From Spiro-02 sp964465155 (lineage in GTDB: Bacteria > Spirochaetota > Spirochaetia > Sphaerochaetales > Sphaerochaetaceae), in assembly GCA_964465155.1 (NCBI GenBank), contig CAYXIH010000014.1:1-43035 (forward strand): a stretch of DNA of 43,035 nucleotides, read 5' to 3'. This document shows, one piece after another, positions 15,940 to 25,423 of this stretch; the first letter of the stretch is position 1, and the number at the start of each line of letters is the position of its first letter. Both the position numbers and the translations under genes were made by a program. Below the pieces are notes generated by a model. It did not search any database. It was not told where the DNA came from and worked only from the letters and a program-made list of their open reading frames with translations.

Positions 15940-17751
15940 ATGGATGCACATATGATACCGCAACGCAAAGATGTCCCCATATCCGATACCTGGGACCTGA
16001 CATCGCTCTATGCAGACGACCAGGCATGGGAGAGCTCCTTTGCCCAGTTCCAGGCGATTGTCCCCCAAGCAACAGCCTTCGCAGGAACCCTCGGAGAATC
16101 TGCAGATTCACTGTTCCAAGCCTTGGCATGGTATGCAGACGCAGCCAAGCTGTGTGAGCGTTTGGGCAACTACGCGGCCCTCAAATATAACGCCGACAGT
16201 TCCGACAGTGCGAACCAACGACGCCTTGGCCTGATCAGCCAGGCATCGACCGACTTTGCAGCCAACCTGAGCTTCTTCGATCCTGAGATTCAAGCAATCG
16301 ATGAACAGCATCTGTCCAATTGGCTTGCAGAGGAACGTTTTTCCGACTATCGGGTAATGATCTCCAAGCTATTGCGGTTCAAACCCCATATCCTGACCTC
16401 CAACGAGGAACGGATCATGGCGATGCAGAGCGAAGTAGCGTCGGTTCCACATGACACGTTCCATGACCTGACCAATATCGACATGGACTTTGGCTCCATT
16501 GCTACCCCAGACGGCGGCATGCCACTGACACAGTCCACATTCAGCGCCTTCATGGTCAACCCCGACCGCGACCTGCGCAAACAAGCCTATGAACAGTTGT
16601 ATGCAGGATATGACCAGCACAAGCACACCCTTGCACGCCTGTATGAGGGGAGTGTGAAGAAAGACATCTTCAGGGCAAAAGTACGCAACTATGGATCTGC
16701 GCTGGAAGCAGCCCTCTTCCCTGACAATGTCCCCGTGGCAGTCTACGACAACCTGGTCTCGGCAGTCCATGATGCCTTTCCCATCCTCCACCGCTACTAT
16801 GCACTTCGCAAGAAGCTGATGGGCCTGGAAAAACTTGCCCACTATGATGTATATGTCCCACTGGTGGCTGGCATCTCGACACATACCCCCTATGAAGAAG
16901 CGGTTGAGATCATCACCAAAGCCCTTGCACCGCTGGGTGATGCATATGTTCAGACCATTCGCAAGGGACTCACCACAGAAAGATGGGTCGACCGCTATGA
17001 GAACAAGGGCAAACGTTCAGGTGCATTCTCCAGTGGAGCCTATACTGGAAATCCCTTCATCCTCATGAACTACAAGGAGGATGTCCTGCGTGATGTCTTC
17101 ACCCTTGCACATGAGGGAGGCCATTCGATGCACAGCTACTACAGCGTCCATTCCAATCCCTTCCCACAGTATGACTACACCATTTTCGAGGCAGAGGTTG
17201 CATCGACGTTCAACGAGCAGCTTGTAGCAAAATACCTGCTTGAGCATGCACAGGATGACGACATGCGTGCCTATATCATCGGAAAGCAAATCGATGACAT
17301 CGTCGCCACTCTGTTCCGCCAAACCATGTTCGCAGAGTATGAACGCAACATCCATGCCATGGTGGAGGCAGGTGAACCGATTACCGTCGATGCATTGCGT
17401 CAGGAATATGGAAAGCTCCTTGCGGCATACTTTGGTCCTGACATGGAATTCGAAGATGTCAGCGACTTGGAGGGGATGCGGATCCCCCACTTCTACTCAG
17501 CCTTCTATGTCTACAAATATGCCACAGGTCTCTCCGCGTCGATGGCTCTCTCCCAGCAGGTATTGGAAGGAACTGAGCAAGACCGTGACAGATACCTCAG
17601 TTTCCTCAAAAGCGGTGGAAGCACCTACCCCATCGACTCCCTGCGCAAAGCCGGGGTGGACATGGGTTCACCAGAACCTATCCATCGGGCAACGGCCCAA
17701 TTTGGGAAGCTCCTGGATCAGTTCGAAGCCTTGATGGAACGCAAAGCATGA
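15940..17751 (+). CDS. pepF: Oligoendopeptidase F, M3-family zinc metallopeptidase
   Basis: A 603-residue cytoplasmic peptidase of usual PepF length that cleaves short oligopeptides. The zinc motif is H391-E-G-G-H395 in FTLAHEGGHSMHSYYS, and the third ligand is E419 in FEAEVASTFNE. Near the C-terminus YSAFYVYKYATG matches the family. There is no signal peptide. The start follows AAGGAAG at 7 bases. Its stop overlaps the start of the next gene by 4 bases (ATGA), tying it to a substrate-binding protein. Confidence 0.95.
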   Translation: MDAHMIPQRKDVPISDTWDLTSLYADDQAWESSFAQFQAIVPQATAFAGTLGESADSLFQALAWYADAAKLCERLGNYAALKYNADSSDSANQRRLGLISQASTDFAANLSFFDPEIQAIDEQHLSNWLAEERFSDYRVMISKLLRFKPHILTSNEERIMAMQSEVASVPHDTFHDLTNIDMDFGSIATPDGGMPLTQSTFSAFMVNPDRDLRKQAYEQLYAGYDQHKHTLARLYEGSVKKDIFRAKVRNYGSALEAALFPDNVPVAVYDNLVSAVHDAFPILHRYYALRKKLMGLEKLAHYDVYVPLVAGISTHTPYEEAVEIITKALAPLGDAYVQTIRKGLTTERWVDRYENKGKRSGAFSSGAYTGNPFILMNYKEDVLRDVFTLAHEGGHSMHSYYSVHSNPFPQYDYTIFEAEVASTFNEQLVAKYLLEHAQDDDMRAYIIGKQIDDIVATLFRQTMFAEYERNIHAMVEAGEPITVDALRQEYGKLLAAYFGPDMEFEDVSDLEGMRIPHFYSAFYVYKYATGLSASMALSQQVLEGTEQDRDRYLSFLKSGGSTYPIDSLRKAGVDMGSPEPIHRATAQFGKLLDQFEALMERKA

Positions 17752-18845
17752 GCCGCAGATTGATCCTGGCCATGCTCCTGGCACTGTTGGTACCCAGTAT
17801 CATCAGTGCGGGAGGTGGCAAGGAAACTCCAGCCGAGGGGACGATATCTGCAACCGATGCAATGGGCAGGAGTGTCTCTCTCTCAACAGAGCCCTCACGG
17901 ATACTCATCACCGGCAAGTCGGCCGTGGTCATCTCCGATGCCTTGATGCTGTTTGACGATGCCGACCAGCTCTTGGTCGAACTCCCAAAGACCGACCAGG
18001 GCACTGGTGACCTCTACTCCATCCTGATGCCATCATTGGCCAGCAAGAGCAGGACCCCAGAACTGACAAGCCTGGAGGAAGTAGCCGCCCGTCAGCCAGA
18101 CTTGGTCATGATGAAGGACTTCTCCTTCTCCAGCAACGGGGACCGGCTGGTCCAGATGGGGTTCCCGGTATTTACCGCTTCCCTGGAAATGCCGGAGAAC
18201 TGGACTGATGAAATCCTGCAGATTGGGAAGATCATCGGTCAGGAAGAACGTGCAAAACAGGTCACGGCACTGTATGGCCAACGGATCGAGGCAGTGGAAC
18301 AGCAAGTCTCCACAATTGCCGAGTCACAGCGCCCAAGGGTGCTGATGATGCGTGTCTCCTATTCCAGTGGAGCCCTCAATTATACAGTTGCTCCCGATTC
18401 GTGGATGCAAACCCGACTTATAACCGATGCCGGAGGTATCCCAGTGTGGCTTGGTTCTGGCTTTGCCTCCAAGGGGTTTGCGAAAATCTCCTTCGAGCAA
18501 ATCGCTGCATGGAACCCAGACTACATTTTTGTGTACAGCTACAAGGAGCCTGCAACGGAGTTCCTCTCCCAATTGAAGACAGACAGTCGCTGGCAACAGA
18601 TCACAGCCATGAGGGAAGGACATGTGCTTGCAATCCCTGGTGACTACGCCAGCTATGCCCAACCCGTGAGCAGGTGGATATTGGCTCTACAGTGGATGGC
18701 CGCCACATTGCATCCGACACTTTTTCCGATGTTTGACATGGAACAAGAGATAGCCAACTTCTACAATGAGTTTCATCATTTGCAGGACCCCAATGCAATA
18801 CAGATGATCTTGGAACAGTATCAAGCCTCGGCAAAGGAGAACTGA
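17748..18845 (+). CDS. ABC-type substrate-binding protein of the iron-siderophore / cobalamin class
   Basis: A 365-residue exported protein. It has an N-terminal signal sequence (MSRRLILAMLLALLVPSIIS, then AGGGKE) without a lipobox Cys, so it is probably soluble in the periplasm. The rest fits the helical-backbone binding fold of the TroA/FecB/BtuF class: DAMGRSVSLSTEPSRILI at the first lobe, VAARQPDLVMMKD, a long linking helix with QEERAKQVTALYGQRIEAVE, and ISFEQIAAWNPDYIFVYSYK in the second lobe. The gene overlaps pepF by 4 bases and is followed by a radical-SAM gene; no permease or ATPase gene is next to it. The ligand cannot be assigned. Confidence 0.85.
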   Translation: MSRRLILAMLLALLVPSIISAGGGKETPAEGTISATDAMGRSVSLSTEPSRILITGKSAVVISDALMLFDDADQLLVELPKTDQGTGDLYSILMPSLASKSRTPELTSLEEVAARQPDLVMMKDFSFSSNGDRLVQMGFPVFTASLEMPENWTDEILQIGKIIGQEERAKQVTALYGQRIEAVEQQVSTIAESQRPRVLMMRVSYSSGALNYTVAPDSWMQTRLITDAGGIPVWLGSGFASKGFAKISFEQIAAWNPDYIFVYSYKEPATEFLSQLKTDSRWQQITAMREGHVLAIPGDYASYAQPVSRWILALQWMAATLHPTLFPMFDMEQEIANFYNEFHHLQDPNAIQMILEQYQASAKEN

Positions 18846-18849
18846 AACC

Positions 18850-19689
18850 ATGCAGACGTTGATAGAGCATACACAAGCCACTGACCTCCTCAGTGCCTCC
18901 GCACTCCCCTCCTGCGACTATGTGATCAACCCATACGGGGGATGCACACATGGATGCATCTACTGCTATGCCGACTTCATGAAACGTTTCAATGGCCACA
19001 CGGAACCGTGGGGATCGTACCTTGACGTCAAGGAGTGCACCAAGCCATTGAGCGTCAAGAAGCTCACTGGCCACAAGGTCTTCCTCTCCTCGGTAACTGA
19101 TCCCTACCTCCCGTTCGAACGGCGATACAGAAAGACAGAAGCAGTGCTCCGCCAACTCTCCCAGATAGATACCACCATCGGCATCCTGACAAAAGGAGAT
19201 GCCGTCACACGCGATATTGATCTGTTGAAAAGCTGCAAGGATGTGGAGGTCGCCTTTTCAATCAACACGCTGGACGACTCATTCAGGAGAATCGAAGAAC
19301 CGGGGGCTGCCTCCATCACACGCAGGATCAATGCGATGAAGACCATCCACGATGCAGGCTTGCCCACCGCAGTCTTCATTTCCCCTATCTTCCCGGGGAT
19401 TACCGATGTGAAGGCCATCTTGCATGAATTGAAGGATGTTGCAGACTCCTTCTGGTTTGAGAACCTCAACCTCCGCGGCTCTGCAAGACCACGGGTATTG
19501 CATATGATCGCAGAGCATTTTCCCCACCTCGTTCCGCTCTACCATGAGATATATGACCACAAGGACCGCTCATATTGGGAAGAGATGGCCCAGATGATCC
19601 CCATTTGGTGCAAAGAGGAAGGAATCAACAACTATATCAACTATTTCTACCATGAGGAAATACGGAAGAACCCAAAAAAGAAGCACTGA
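18850..19689 (+). CDS. Radical-SAM protein of the spore photoproduct lyase-like (SPL) family
   Basis: A 279-residue enzyme with the radical-SAM 4Fe-4S motif C32-x3-C36-x2-C39 in YGGCTHGCIYCYADF. Later parts fit the (beta/alpha) barrel of this group: VFLSSVTDPYLPFE, IGILTKGDAVTRDIDLL, VEVAFSINTLDD, and FISPIFPGITD. It lacks other domains. Relatives are annotated as SPL-family radical-SAM proteins, mostly without a known substrate; true spore photoproduct lyase is not expected in a non-spore former. The start follows AAAGGAG at 9 bases. It lies 4 bases after the substrate-binding protein gene, so pepF, that gene and this one are probably one transcript. Confidence 0.87.
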   Translation: MQTLIEHTQATDLLSASALPSCDYVINPYGGCTHGCIYCYADFMKRFNGHTEPWGSYLDVKECTKPLSVKKLTGHKVFLSSVTDPYLPFERRYRKTEAVLRQLSQIDTTIGILTKGDAVTRDIDLLKSCKDVEVAFSINTLDDSFRRIEEPGAASITRRINAMKTIHDAGLPTAVFISPIFPGITDVKAILHELKDVADSFWFENLNLRGSARPRVLHMIAEHFPHLVPLYHEIYDHKDRSYWEEMAQMIPIWCKEEGINNYINYFYHEEIRKNPKKKH

Positions 19690-19727
19690 GCTGTTGAGGT
19701 TTTTCGACCCAATTTGGATGATTCCCC

Positions 19728-19756
19728 TTGACCAAACTACAGTGATAGTGTAATTT
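19728..19756 (+). promoter_or_regulatory. Predicted promoter of tRNA-Leu
   Basis: TTGACC (19728-19733) and TAATTT (19751-19756) are separated by exactly 17 bases. Transcription would start near 19763, about 24 bases before the mature tRNA. Confidence 0.65.
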
Positions 19757-19786
19757 AGCAACGTTCGCAAGAACAACTACCAACAT

Positions 19787-19870
19787 GCGGCAGTGGTGGA
19801 ATTGGTAGACACGCTAGCTTGAGGTGCTAGTGGTCGAAAGGCTATGCTGGTTCAAGTCCAGTCTGCCGCA
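19787..19870 (+). tRNA. tRNA-Leu, anticodon GAG
   Basis: An 84-nt class II tRNA. The acceptor stem is GCGGCAG (19787-19793) with CTGCCGC (19863-19869) and A73 at 19870. The anticodon stem is CTAGC/GCTAG, and the 7-nt loop TTGAGGT has anticodon GAG at 19821-19823 (reads CUC/CUU). A long variable arm (TGGTCGAAAGGCTA) and the T-loop GGTTCAAGTCC complete the leucine-type form. The CCA end is not encoded. Confidence 0.96.
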
Positions 19871-19878
19871 TACAAACT

Positions 19879-19911
19879 CCGACCCCATCGAAAGATGGAG
19901 TCGGTTTTTTT
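19879..19911 (+). terminator. Terminator of tRNA-Leu
   Basis: CCGACCCCATC (19879-19889) pairs with GATGGAGTCGG (19894-19904) around a GAAA tetraloop, with one mismatch, followed by seven T. It begins 9 bases after the tRNA. Confidence 0.9.
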
Positions 19912-20000
19912 ATACCCTTGCTCAAATACGTATCTTGCGCTACAGCACCATCTCTGGGTAAAATACACCTGCTTGCACCCAACCACCAAGGAGGACACCC

Positions 20001-20732
20001 ATGCTACGTATAGCAGTCTGTGACGATACCGCATCTGACCTCCGGCTCATCGTAGATGCAACACAGCAATACCTACGCCAACGTGGCATTACTGCAGAGG
20101 TGAGGGAGTATCTGCACCCGGACGCATTGCTGACGGACTGCAGCAAGACCAGCATACACATCTTCTTGCTCGATATGATCATGCCAATGGTCAATGGTAT
20201 CCAGGTGGGACGTGAGATACGCAGGATGAATACCGATGCGCAGATCATATTCGTCACCACAGACCCTAGTTTTGCCCTGGATGCCTATTCGGTCAATCCG
20301 CTGCACTACCTGGTCAAGCCAGTGAACAAGGATGTTTTGTTTGAGGTGCTGGACCTGGCGTTCAGAAAAGCAGGGCATGCCGACGAGACAACAGTCACGC
20401 TCAAGACCCACGAAGGACTGTTGACGCTCTGCACCGACACCATAGTGGCATGCGAATACAATAGCCACAGAGCCATCTATACATTGGCATCAGGAACTCA
20501 GGTCGAGACGACCACCTTTGCTACAAACTTCGCACAACATGTCGAACAGCTCTTGAAGGACAAACGGTTCATCCAGCCCCACGTTGCATTCGTGGTGAAC
20601 ATGAGCTTCGTCCAAAAGCTGGACAAAGGCGGATTTACCCTGCGCAACAACATGTTCGTACCCATCTCCGGGAAACAGTTCACTGCAGTGCGCAACAGCT
20701 ACCTCAACTACCGCCTGGGTGGAACCTCGTGA
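20001..20732 (+). CDS. LytTR-family response regulator
   Basis: A 243-residue two-component regulator. The receiver domain (1-120) has the acidic pocket D8-D9, the phospho-acceptor D58 in FLLDMIMP, and K106 in HYLVKPVNK. The C-terminal LytTR DNA-binding domain (about 130-240) contains EYNSHRAIYTL, FIQPHVAFVVNMSFVQKL and PISGKQFTAVRNSYLNY. LytTR regulators often control secreted peptides, cell-surface genes or metabolite uptake. The start follows AAGGAGG at about 7 bases. The partner kinase begins at its stop codon (TGATG). Confidence 0.93.
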   Translation: MLRIAVCDDTASDLRLIVDATQQYLRQRGITAEVREYLHPDALLTDCSKTSIHIFLLDMIMPMVNGIQVGREIRRMNTDAQIIFVTTDPSFALDAYSVNPLHYLVKPVNKDVLFEVLDLAFRKAGHADETTVTLKTHEGLLTLCTDTIVACEYNSHRAIYTLASGTQVETTTFATNFAQHVEQLLKDKRFIQPHVAFVVNMSFVQKLDKGGFTLRNNMFVPISGKQFTAVRNSYLNYRLGGTS

Positions 20733-21997
20733 TGCATATCTATGACTTGGTACGGTCGCTGGTGACCAACACCATGCTGGTTGCCCTGTTGTTCACACTT
20801 GCCCAGCCAAAGGTCAGCAACCGGACCCTTTGGACAACACTCTGCACCATAGTAGCCGTAGACCTGCTGCTGAACATGTTCTTCTACATGCAGGAAGACT
20901 ATACCACCTTGGCACTGTTGGACATTGCCTTCTTTGTACTGGTGGGAGTCGCAACAAAACCGTTGTTCAGGGAAACCTTGATGCAGTGGCTGTTCAATTG
21001 CTTCACTGTCATGAACATATATGCCATCGATGTGCTATGCAGCTACTACCTCAGCGACTTCCTCCCCTATCCCCCATATGCAAACACCCTCTTGCGGGTG
21101 CTGTTGTTCGCCTCCGAGATATTTGTTTTCCAGAAATACCTCCGGCCACTGTACCGCCAGGCCGCGGAACACTGGAGCATCTACCTCTTTGTGTCCGCAA
21201 CCCTGTTCTGCAGCTTTGCCTACTACTTTTTTACAGGAACCGATGTACAACAGTCATTGGACAGCAACGCAGTCTCCCTGATACTGCTGATGGTCCTGAC
21301 GGTATTGATGTACATGGCGATGTTCCTCTCGCTACGCAGGAACCTGCAGGAGACGATGCTCCGTGAGGAGAACCTGAAGATACAGGCAGACCGTGAGCTG
21401 ACGTACCAGCGCCTGAAGCTGATGGATGAGTCAGTACGGCAGATGAGCATCATCCAGCATGACCACAGGCACTTCAACAACACCCTGTTGGCATTGCTGC
21501 AGCAAGACCAGACAGAATCGGCGATCGAGCTGCTCCAACGGCACAGCAATTCGCGTCCCAACAAGCCCCAGATCTATTGTGAGAACATACCCGTCAATGC
21601 AGCAATATCCTACTATGCGGAGCTGGCAAAGCAACGGGAGATCCACTGTGACCTGCGGATCAACATCCCAGCCCAGCTTATGGTGGATGAACTGTCTCTT
21701 GCCATGGCGGTCTCCAACCTGCTGGAGAACGCCATAACCGCTGTATCGCAGCTACCTGCCGATAAGCGCAATATCCACTTCACTGCAATGGATACCGGCC
21801 AGCTCATCATGGAAGTCACCAACCCATACCAGGGGACGGTGCTCATGGACGCCCAAGGCTTTCCCATCTCACAAGCAGCTGGCCATGGCAAGGGAACCCA
21901 GAGCATCCGGGACTTCGTGGCCAAGAACAACGGTATCCTGCTGTATAATGTTTCCGAAGGGAAATTCAGCGTCCGCATGGTCCTCCCCCAATATTAA
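20732..21997 (+). CDS. Sensor histidine kinase, GHKL type (AgrC/NatK-like)
   Basis: A 421-residue membrane kinase. The N-terminal ~190 residues form about six hydrophobic segments. A coiled linker (LRRNLQETMLREENLKIQADREL) leads to the phospho-acceptor H243 within IQHDHRHFNNTLLALL, the form seen in AgrC-like kinases. The C-terminal ATPase domain has MAVSNLLENAITAV (N box) and a glycine-rich lid near GHGKGTQSIRDFVAKNNG. It pairs with the LytTR regulator just upstream; GTG at 20729 is an alternative start. No small exported peptide gene of the AgrD type is visible next to it, so the signal is unknown. Confidence 0.92.
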   Translation: MHIYDLVRSLVTNTMLVALLFTLAQPKVSNRTLWTTLCTIVAVDLLLNMFFYMQEDYTTLALLDIAFFVLVGVATKPLFRETLMQWLFNCFTVMNIYAIDVLCSYYLSDFLPYPPYANTLLRVLLFASEIFVFQKYLRPLYRQAAEHWSIYLFVSATLFCSFAYYFFTGTDVQQSLDSNAVSLILLMVLTVLMYMAMFLSLRRNLQETMLREENLKIQADRELTYQRLKLMDESVRQMSIIQHDHRHFNNTLLALLQQDQTESAIELLQRHSNSRPNKPQIYCENIPVNAAISYYAELAKQREIHCDLRINIPAQLMVDELSLAMAVSNLLENAITAVSQLPADKRNIHFTAMDTGQLIMEVTNPYQGTVLMDAQGFPISQAAGHGKGTQSIRDFVAKNNGILLYNVSEGKFSVRMVLPQY

Positions 21998-22094
21998 GCA
22001 GAGACTGGTATATTCTAAGCAGAAACAACCCCCATGGACCTTGCAGGTGCTATCCTGCTGCATACGGATACTTTTGAGCTAGAGGGGGAATATC

Positions 22095-23393
22095 ATGAAG
22101 TTCAGATCAACGGCAATGTGCCTGGCATTGACCATGGCAGTAGTATTGTCAGGGGTAGGATGTGCATCCCAGAAAACAACCAAGGCAACCAGAGAACCCT
22201 TGTGGGACGCTGGGACACAACGGGACAAGATAGTGGTCATCAGCGACCTGCACCTGGGAATCGATGACGCCTTCACCGAGACATTGGCAAACCGTCCCCT
22301 GCTCGTGGAGTTCCTGCAGCGGCTGCAGGCAACGGCAGATGTACGCGAGCTCGTGATCGCAGGAGATTTCCTGGACGAATGGTACCTCCCGGTCTACTAC
22401 CCCTCCTACACGGATGAAGTCAACTTCTACCAAGCGGTGGTCGCCAACAACCAAGAGGTAATCGATGAGCTGAACCATGTTGCCGACAGTGGTATCAATG
22501 TGGTGTATGTACCTGGCAACCATGACATGACCCTTGAGGAAGAGGTGCTGCAGCAGGCAATACCGAAGATACAGCAGATGCGGGATGCCAAGGGCTTGGG
22601 ATACTACTACACAGGTGACCGCCATGAGGTCGTCATTGAACATGGCCACCGCTATGATGTGTTTTCAGCACCAGATACCGTCACCAACGCAGAATTGGTG
22701 GGAAATGACAATACCATCTTCCCTGCAGGTTACTTCTATGCACGGTATGCAGCCACATGGGTATTGGAAGGCAGGCCAGCGGTTGCAAAAGACCTCCCGG
22801 TGGTCACCAACATCCCCAGCAAGAGCAACCTCGACCAGTTCGGTGCATACGTCTACTACTCGCTGCTGAAGAACGTCTCCACGAGGATGACACCCACCCA
22901 AGCCCTGGACGAACCGATATTCGACATTCACGTGGCAGGATTTGACGATGCCTACACATACCTTGACTTCTACCCCTGCCAACAGGCTGACGGCACCATC
23001 TCGGCACCCGTGCTGTACCGGAACATCCAGCGCACATGGGAGGAACGGCAGGAGATCAACAACGTCAAGGTCCCCACAGACTTCATCACTGCGGTCTCTG
23101 GGACACTGGATTGGAACTACTACGCACAGCAGGCCAAGATACAATACCTTGACAACCCAGAGGAGGCTGTTGAGGTCGTATTGTTCGGCCATACCCATGT
23201 GCCGGTCCTGAAGGACTTCCAGGACGGTACATATTATGTGAACAGCGGAACTTGGGTTGACCACAACACCGACTACCCAGATGCGACACGCACCTTTGTC
23301 GTCATCACCACTGGGACACAGGATGATATCGGGGTGTACAGCTACAACACCGACGGAACATTGTGGGATATCAGCAAGAAAGTCAGCGAATAA
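22095..23393 (+). CDS. Calcineurin-like metallophosphoesterase lipoprotein
   Basis: A 432-residue predicted lipoprotein: the signal sequence ends in the lipobox LSGVGC with Cys23, followed by a polar linker (ASQKTTKATRE). The phosphoesterase core has all metal-binding blocks: SDLHLG, GDFLDEW, PGNHD, EHGHRYD and GHTHVPV. This arrangement resembles UDP-2,3-diacylglucosamine hydrolase-type enzymes, but the lipid anchor points to an envelope-side substrate, perhaps a nucleotide or phospholipid. The start is preceded by GAGGGGGA at 7 bases. It is 97 bases after the kinase gene and could be its target, which is inference only. Confidence 0.9.
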   Translation: MKFRSTAMCLALTMAVVLSGVGCASQKTTKATREPLWDAGTQRDKIVVISDLHLGIDDAFTETLANRPLLVEFLQRLQATADVRELVIAGDFLDEWYLPVYYPSYTDEVNFYQAVVANNQEVIDELNHVADSGINVVYVPGNHDMTLEEEVLQQAIPKIQQMRDAKGLGYYYTGDRHEVVIEHGHRYDVFSAPDTVTNAELVGNDNTIFPAGYFYARYAATWVLEGRPAVAKDLPVVTNIPSKSNLDQFGAYVYYSLLKNVSTRMTPTQALDEPIFDIHVAGFDDAYTYLDFYPCQQADGTISAPVLYRNIQRTWEERQEINNVKVPTDFITAVSGTLDWNYYAQQAKIQYLDNPEEAVEVVLFGHTHVPVLKDFQDGTYYVNSGTWVDHNTDYPDATRTFVVITTGTQDDIGVYSYNTDGTLWDISKKVSE

Positions 23394-23400
23394 CAATGCC

Positions 23401-23428
23401 AGCAGGCCGGACAGACATCCGGCCTGCT
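23401..23428. terminator. Shared hairpin between two convergent genes
   Basis: AGCAGGCCGGA (23401-23411) and TCCGGCCTGCT (23418-23428) form a perfect 11-bp G+C-rich stem with a 6-nt loop. It lies 7 bases after the phosphoesterase stop and 19 bases past the glmS stop on the other strand. T-runs are poor on both sides, so termination is inferred from position and stem strength. Confidence 0.65.
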
Positions 23429-23447
23429 CTGTTTCCCGGTGAGTTCC

Positions 23448-25286
23448 TTATTCCACCGTTACCGATTTGGCAAGGTTGCGCGGCTTGTCCGGGTCGTTGC
23501 CCCGCAATACCGCACAATAATAGGCAAACAGCTGGCATGGGATGATCGAGAGCATCGGTGTGAACATATCCCATGTACGGGGTATCCTGAACACCTCATC
23601 CGCAACCTGGTCAAAATGATCTGTCCCCTCATAGGTGATTGCCAATACTGTTGCACCGCGTGCCGTCACTTCCTTGATGTTCGACTCCATCTTGTCGAAC
23701 AACGCCTCCTGGGTGCAGAAGGCAACGACCAACGTCCCCTCATCCACCAATGCAATAGGTCCATGCTTGAGCTCACCCGCAGCAAACGCCTCGGAGTGGG
23801 TATAGCTGATCTCCTTGAGCTTCAAGGCGCTCTCCAAGCTGATCGCATAGTCGAACAACCGTCCCATGAAGAAGACCTTTGCCTTGTTGAACTGCCGAGA
23901 AGCGAAGCGTTGGATATCCTCTTGCCGATTGAGTATCTGCTGGGCCTTCTGGGGGATCTCCTCAAGCTCCATCAGGGCAGCATCCAGTGCGTCCGCATCA
24001 ATGCTCTTGCGTGCATAGGCGAACTGCAATGCGATGAGGTACAGAGCTGCAAGCTGGGTGGTGAAGGCTTTTGTCGAGGCTACTGCTATCTCCGGGCCTG
24101 CCCACGTGTACATCACACAATCTGCCTCACGGCTCAGGGTGGAACCAACGACATTGGTCACTGCAATGGTCTTTGCTCCTGAAGAACGTGCTAGGCGCAT
24201 AGCTGCAAGGGTATCGGCTGTCTCCCCCGATTGGCTGATGATGATCAGGACATCTTGGGGTCCGCACAACGGCTGCCGATAGCGAAACTCGCTTGCAATG
24301 TCGACCTCCACCGGAATCCGTGCAATCTTCTCAAAGATATATTTGCCGACGATCCCGGCATGCCATGCAGTTCCACATGCAGTGATGACTATCCTGCTGG
24401 CTGCCACGGAACTTGCGCTCAGCCCGATTTCAGTCAGGTCGATGCACCGCTTGCCACTCTCGTGGTCATGGAATATTCGTGGCCGAAGCGTATCTATGAT
24501 CGCCTTGGGCTGCTCATGGATTTCCTTGAGCATGAAATGCTCATACCCGCATTTCTCTGCTGCCGCCACGTCCCAATCGATATGCACGCTCTTTTTGGTG
24601 CAGGGTTCGCCGTCAGTCCCATAATACTCCACATGGTCGGAGAACAGGACGGCGACCTCCCCATCTTCCAGGTAGGTGACCTCACGCGTCCTATTGAGGA
24701 TGGCTGGGACATCCGATGCCACATATGTGCCATCTTCCGCATGGCCGATCACCAACGGACTATCCTTCCTGACAACGACTATCCTGTCGGGCATCCCATG
24801 GCACATCACAGCCAATGCATAGGAGCCCTCAAGCCGTTGGATAGCCTCCCGTACGGCTTGCAGCAAGTCCCCGTTGTAATGGAAATCTATCAGGTGCGCT
24901 ATGACCTCCGAGTCAGTCTGGCTCCTGAATGCAACCCCATGGTGCTCCAGCCACGTGCGCAGCTTGGCATGATTTTCAATGATGCCGTTGTGAACTATCG
25001 CGATGGATCCAGATACATCCGTATGGGGATGGGAATTCACATCGCTGGGCTCCCCATGGGTAGCCCACCTGGTATGGCCGATCCCAACCGTACCAGGTAT
25101 CTCCTCACCTTCAAGGAGTTCCCTCAGACGTGAAAGACGCCCCTTGCTCTTGCGCACGACCAGGCTGTCACTGCCCTGTACAGCGATTCCAGCCGAGTCA
25201 TATCCGCGGTATTCCAGCTTCTGAAGCGCATCCAACAGCAACGGTGTCGCCTGCTGCACCCCCACGTACCCAACGATTCCACACAT
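23448..25286 (-). CDS. glmS: Glutamine-fructose-6-phosphate aminotransferase (isomerizing)
   Basis: A 612-residue enzyme that makes glucosamine-6-phosphate from fructose-6-phosphate and glutamine, the first step to UDP-GlcNAc. The N-terminal glutaminase begins MCGIVGYVG, with Cys2 as the nucleophile; this requirement fixes the start at 25286, and GGGAG lies 9 bases upstream. YRGYDSAG, TRWATHGEPS and HNGIIEN follow. Two SIS sugar-isomerase domains make up the C-terminal half (SQSGETADTLAA, STKAFTTQL, ELKHGPIALVDEG), and the protein ends in the classical NLAKSVTVE. No glmS ribozyme or other leader RNA was recognised in the 137 bases between it and deoD. Confidence 0.98.
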   Translation of the reverse strand: MCGIVGYVGVQQATPLLLDALQKLEYRGYDSAGIAVQGSDSLVVRKSKGRLSRLRELLEGEEIPGTVGIGHTRWATHGEPSDVNSHPHTDVSGSIAIVHNGIIENHAKLRTWLEHHGVAFRSQTDSEVIAHLIDFHYNGDLLQAVREAIQRLEGSYALAVMCHGMPDRIVVVRKDSPLVIGHAEDGTYVASDVPAILNRTREVTYLEDGEVAVLFSDHVEYYGTDGEPCTKKSVHIDWDVAAAEKCGYEHFMLKEIHEQPKAIIDTLRPRIFHDHESGKRCIDLTEIGLSASSVAASRIVITACGTAWHAGIVGKYIFEKIARIPVEVDIASEFRYRQPLCGPQDVLIIISQSGETADTLAAMRLARSSGAKTIAVTNVVGSTLSREADCVMYTWAGPEIAVASTKAFTTQLAALYLIALQFAYARKSIDADALDAALMELEEIPQKAQQILNRQEDIQRFASRQFNKAKVFFMGRLFDYAISLESALKLKEISYTHSEAFAAGELKHGPIALVDEGTLVVAFCTQEALFDKMESNIKEVTARGATVLAITYEGTDHFDQVADEVFRIPRTWDMFTPMLSIIPCQLFAYYCAVLRGNDPDKPRNLAKSVTVE

Positions 25287-25423
25287 ACTCATACACTCCC
25301 ATGATAGATTACCTTCCCTATTCATAGCGTGTTGCTATTCAACGGTATCAGAAACCACGACAGTTGTACTATCAGCAAGAGTGCCATATCCCCTGAATTA
25401 TGGGGAAAACAAGATGGGACGAA

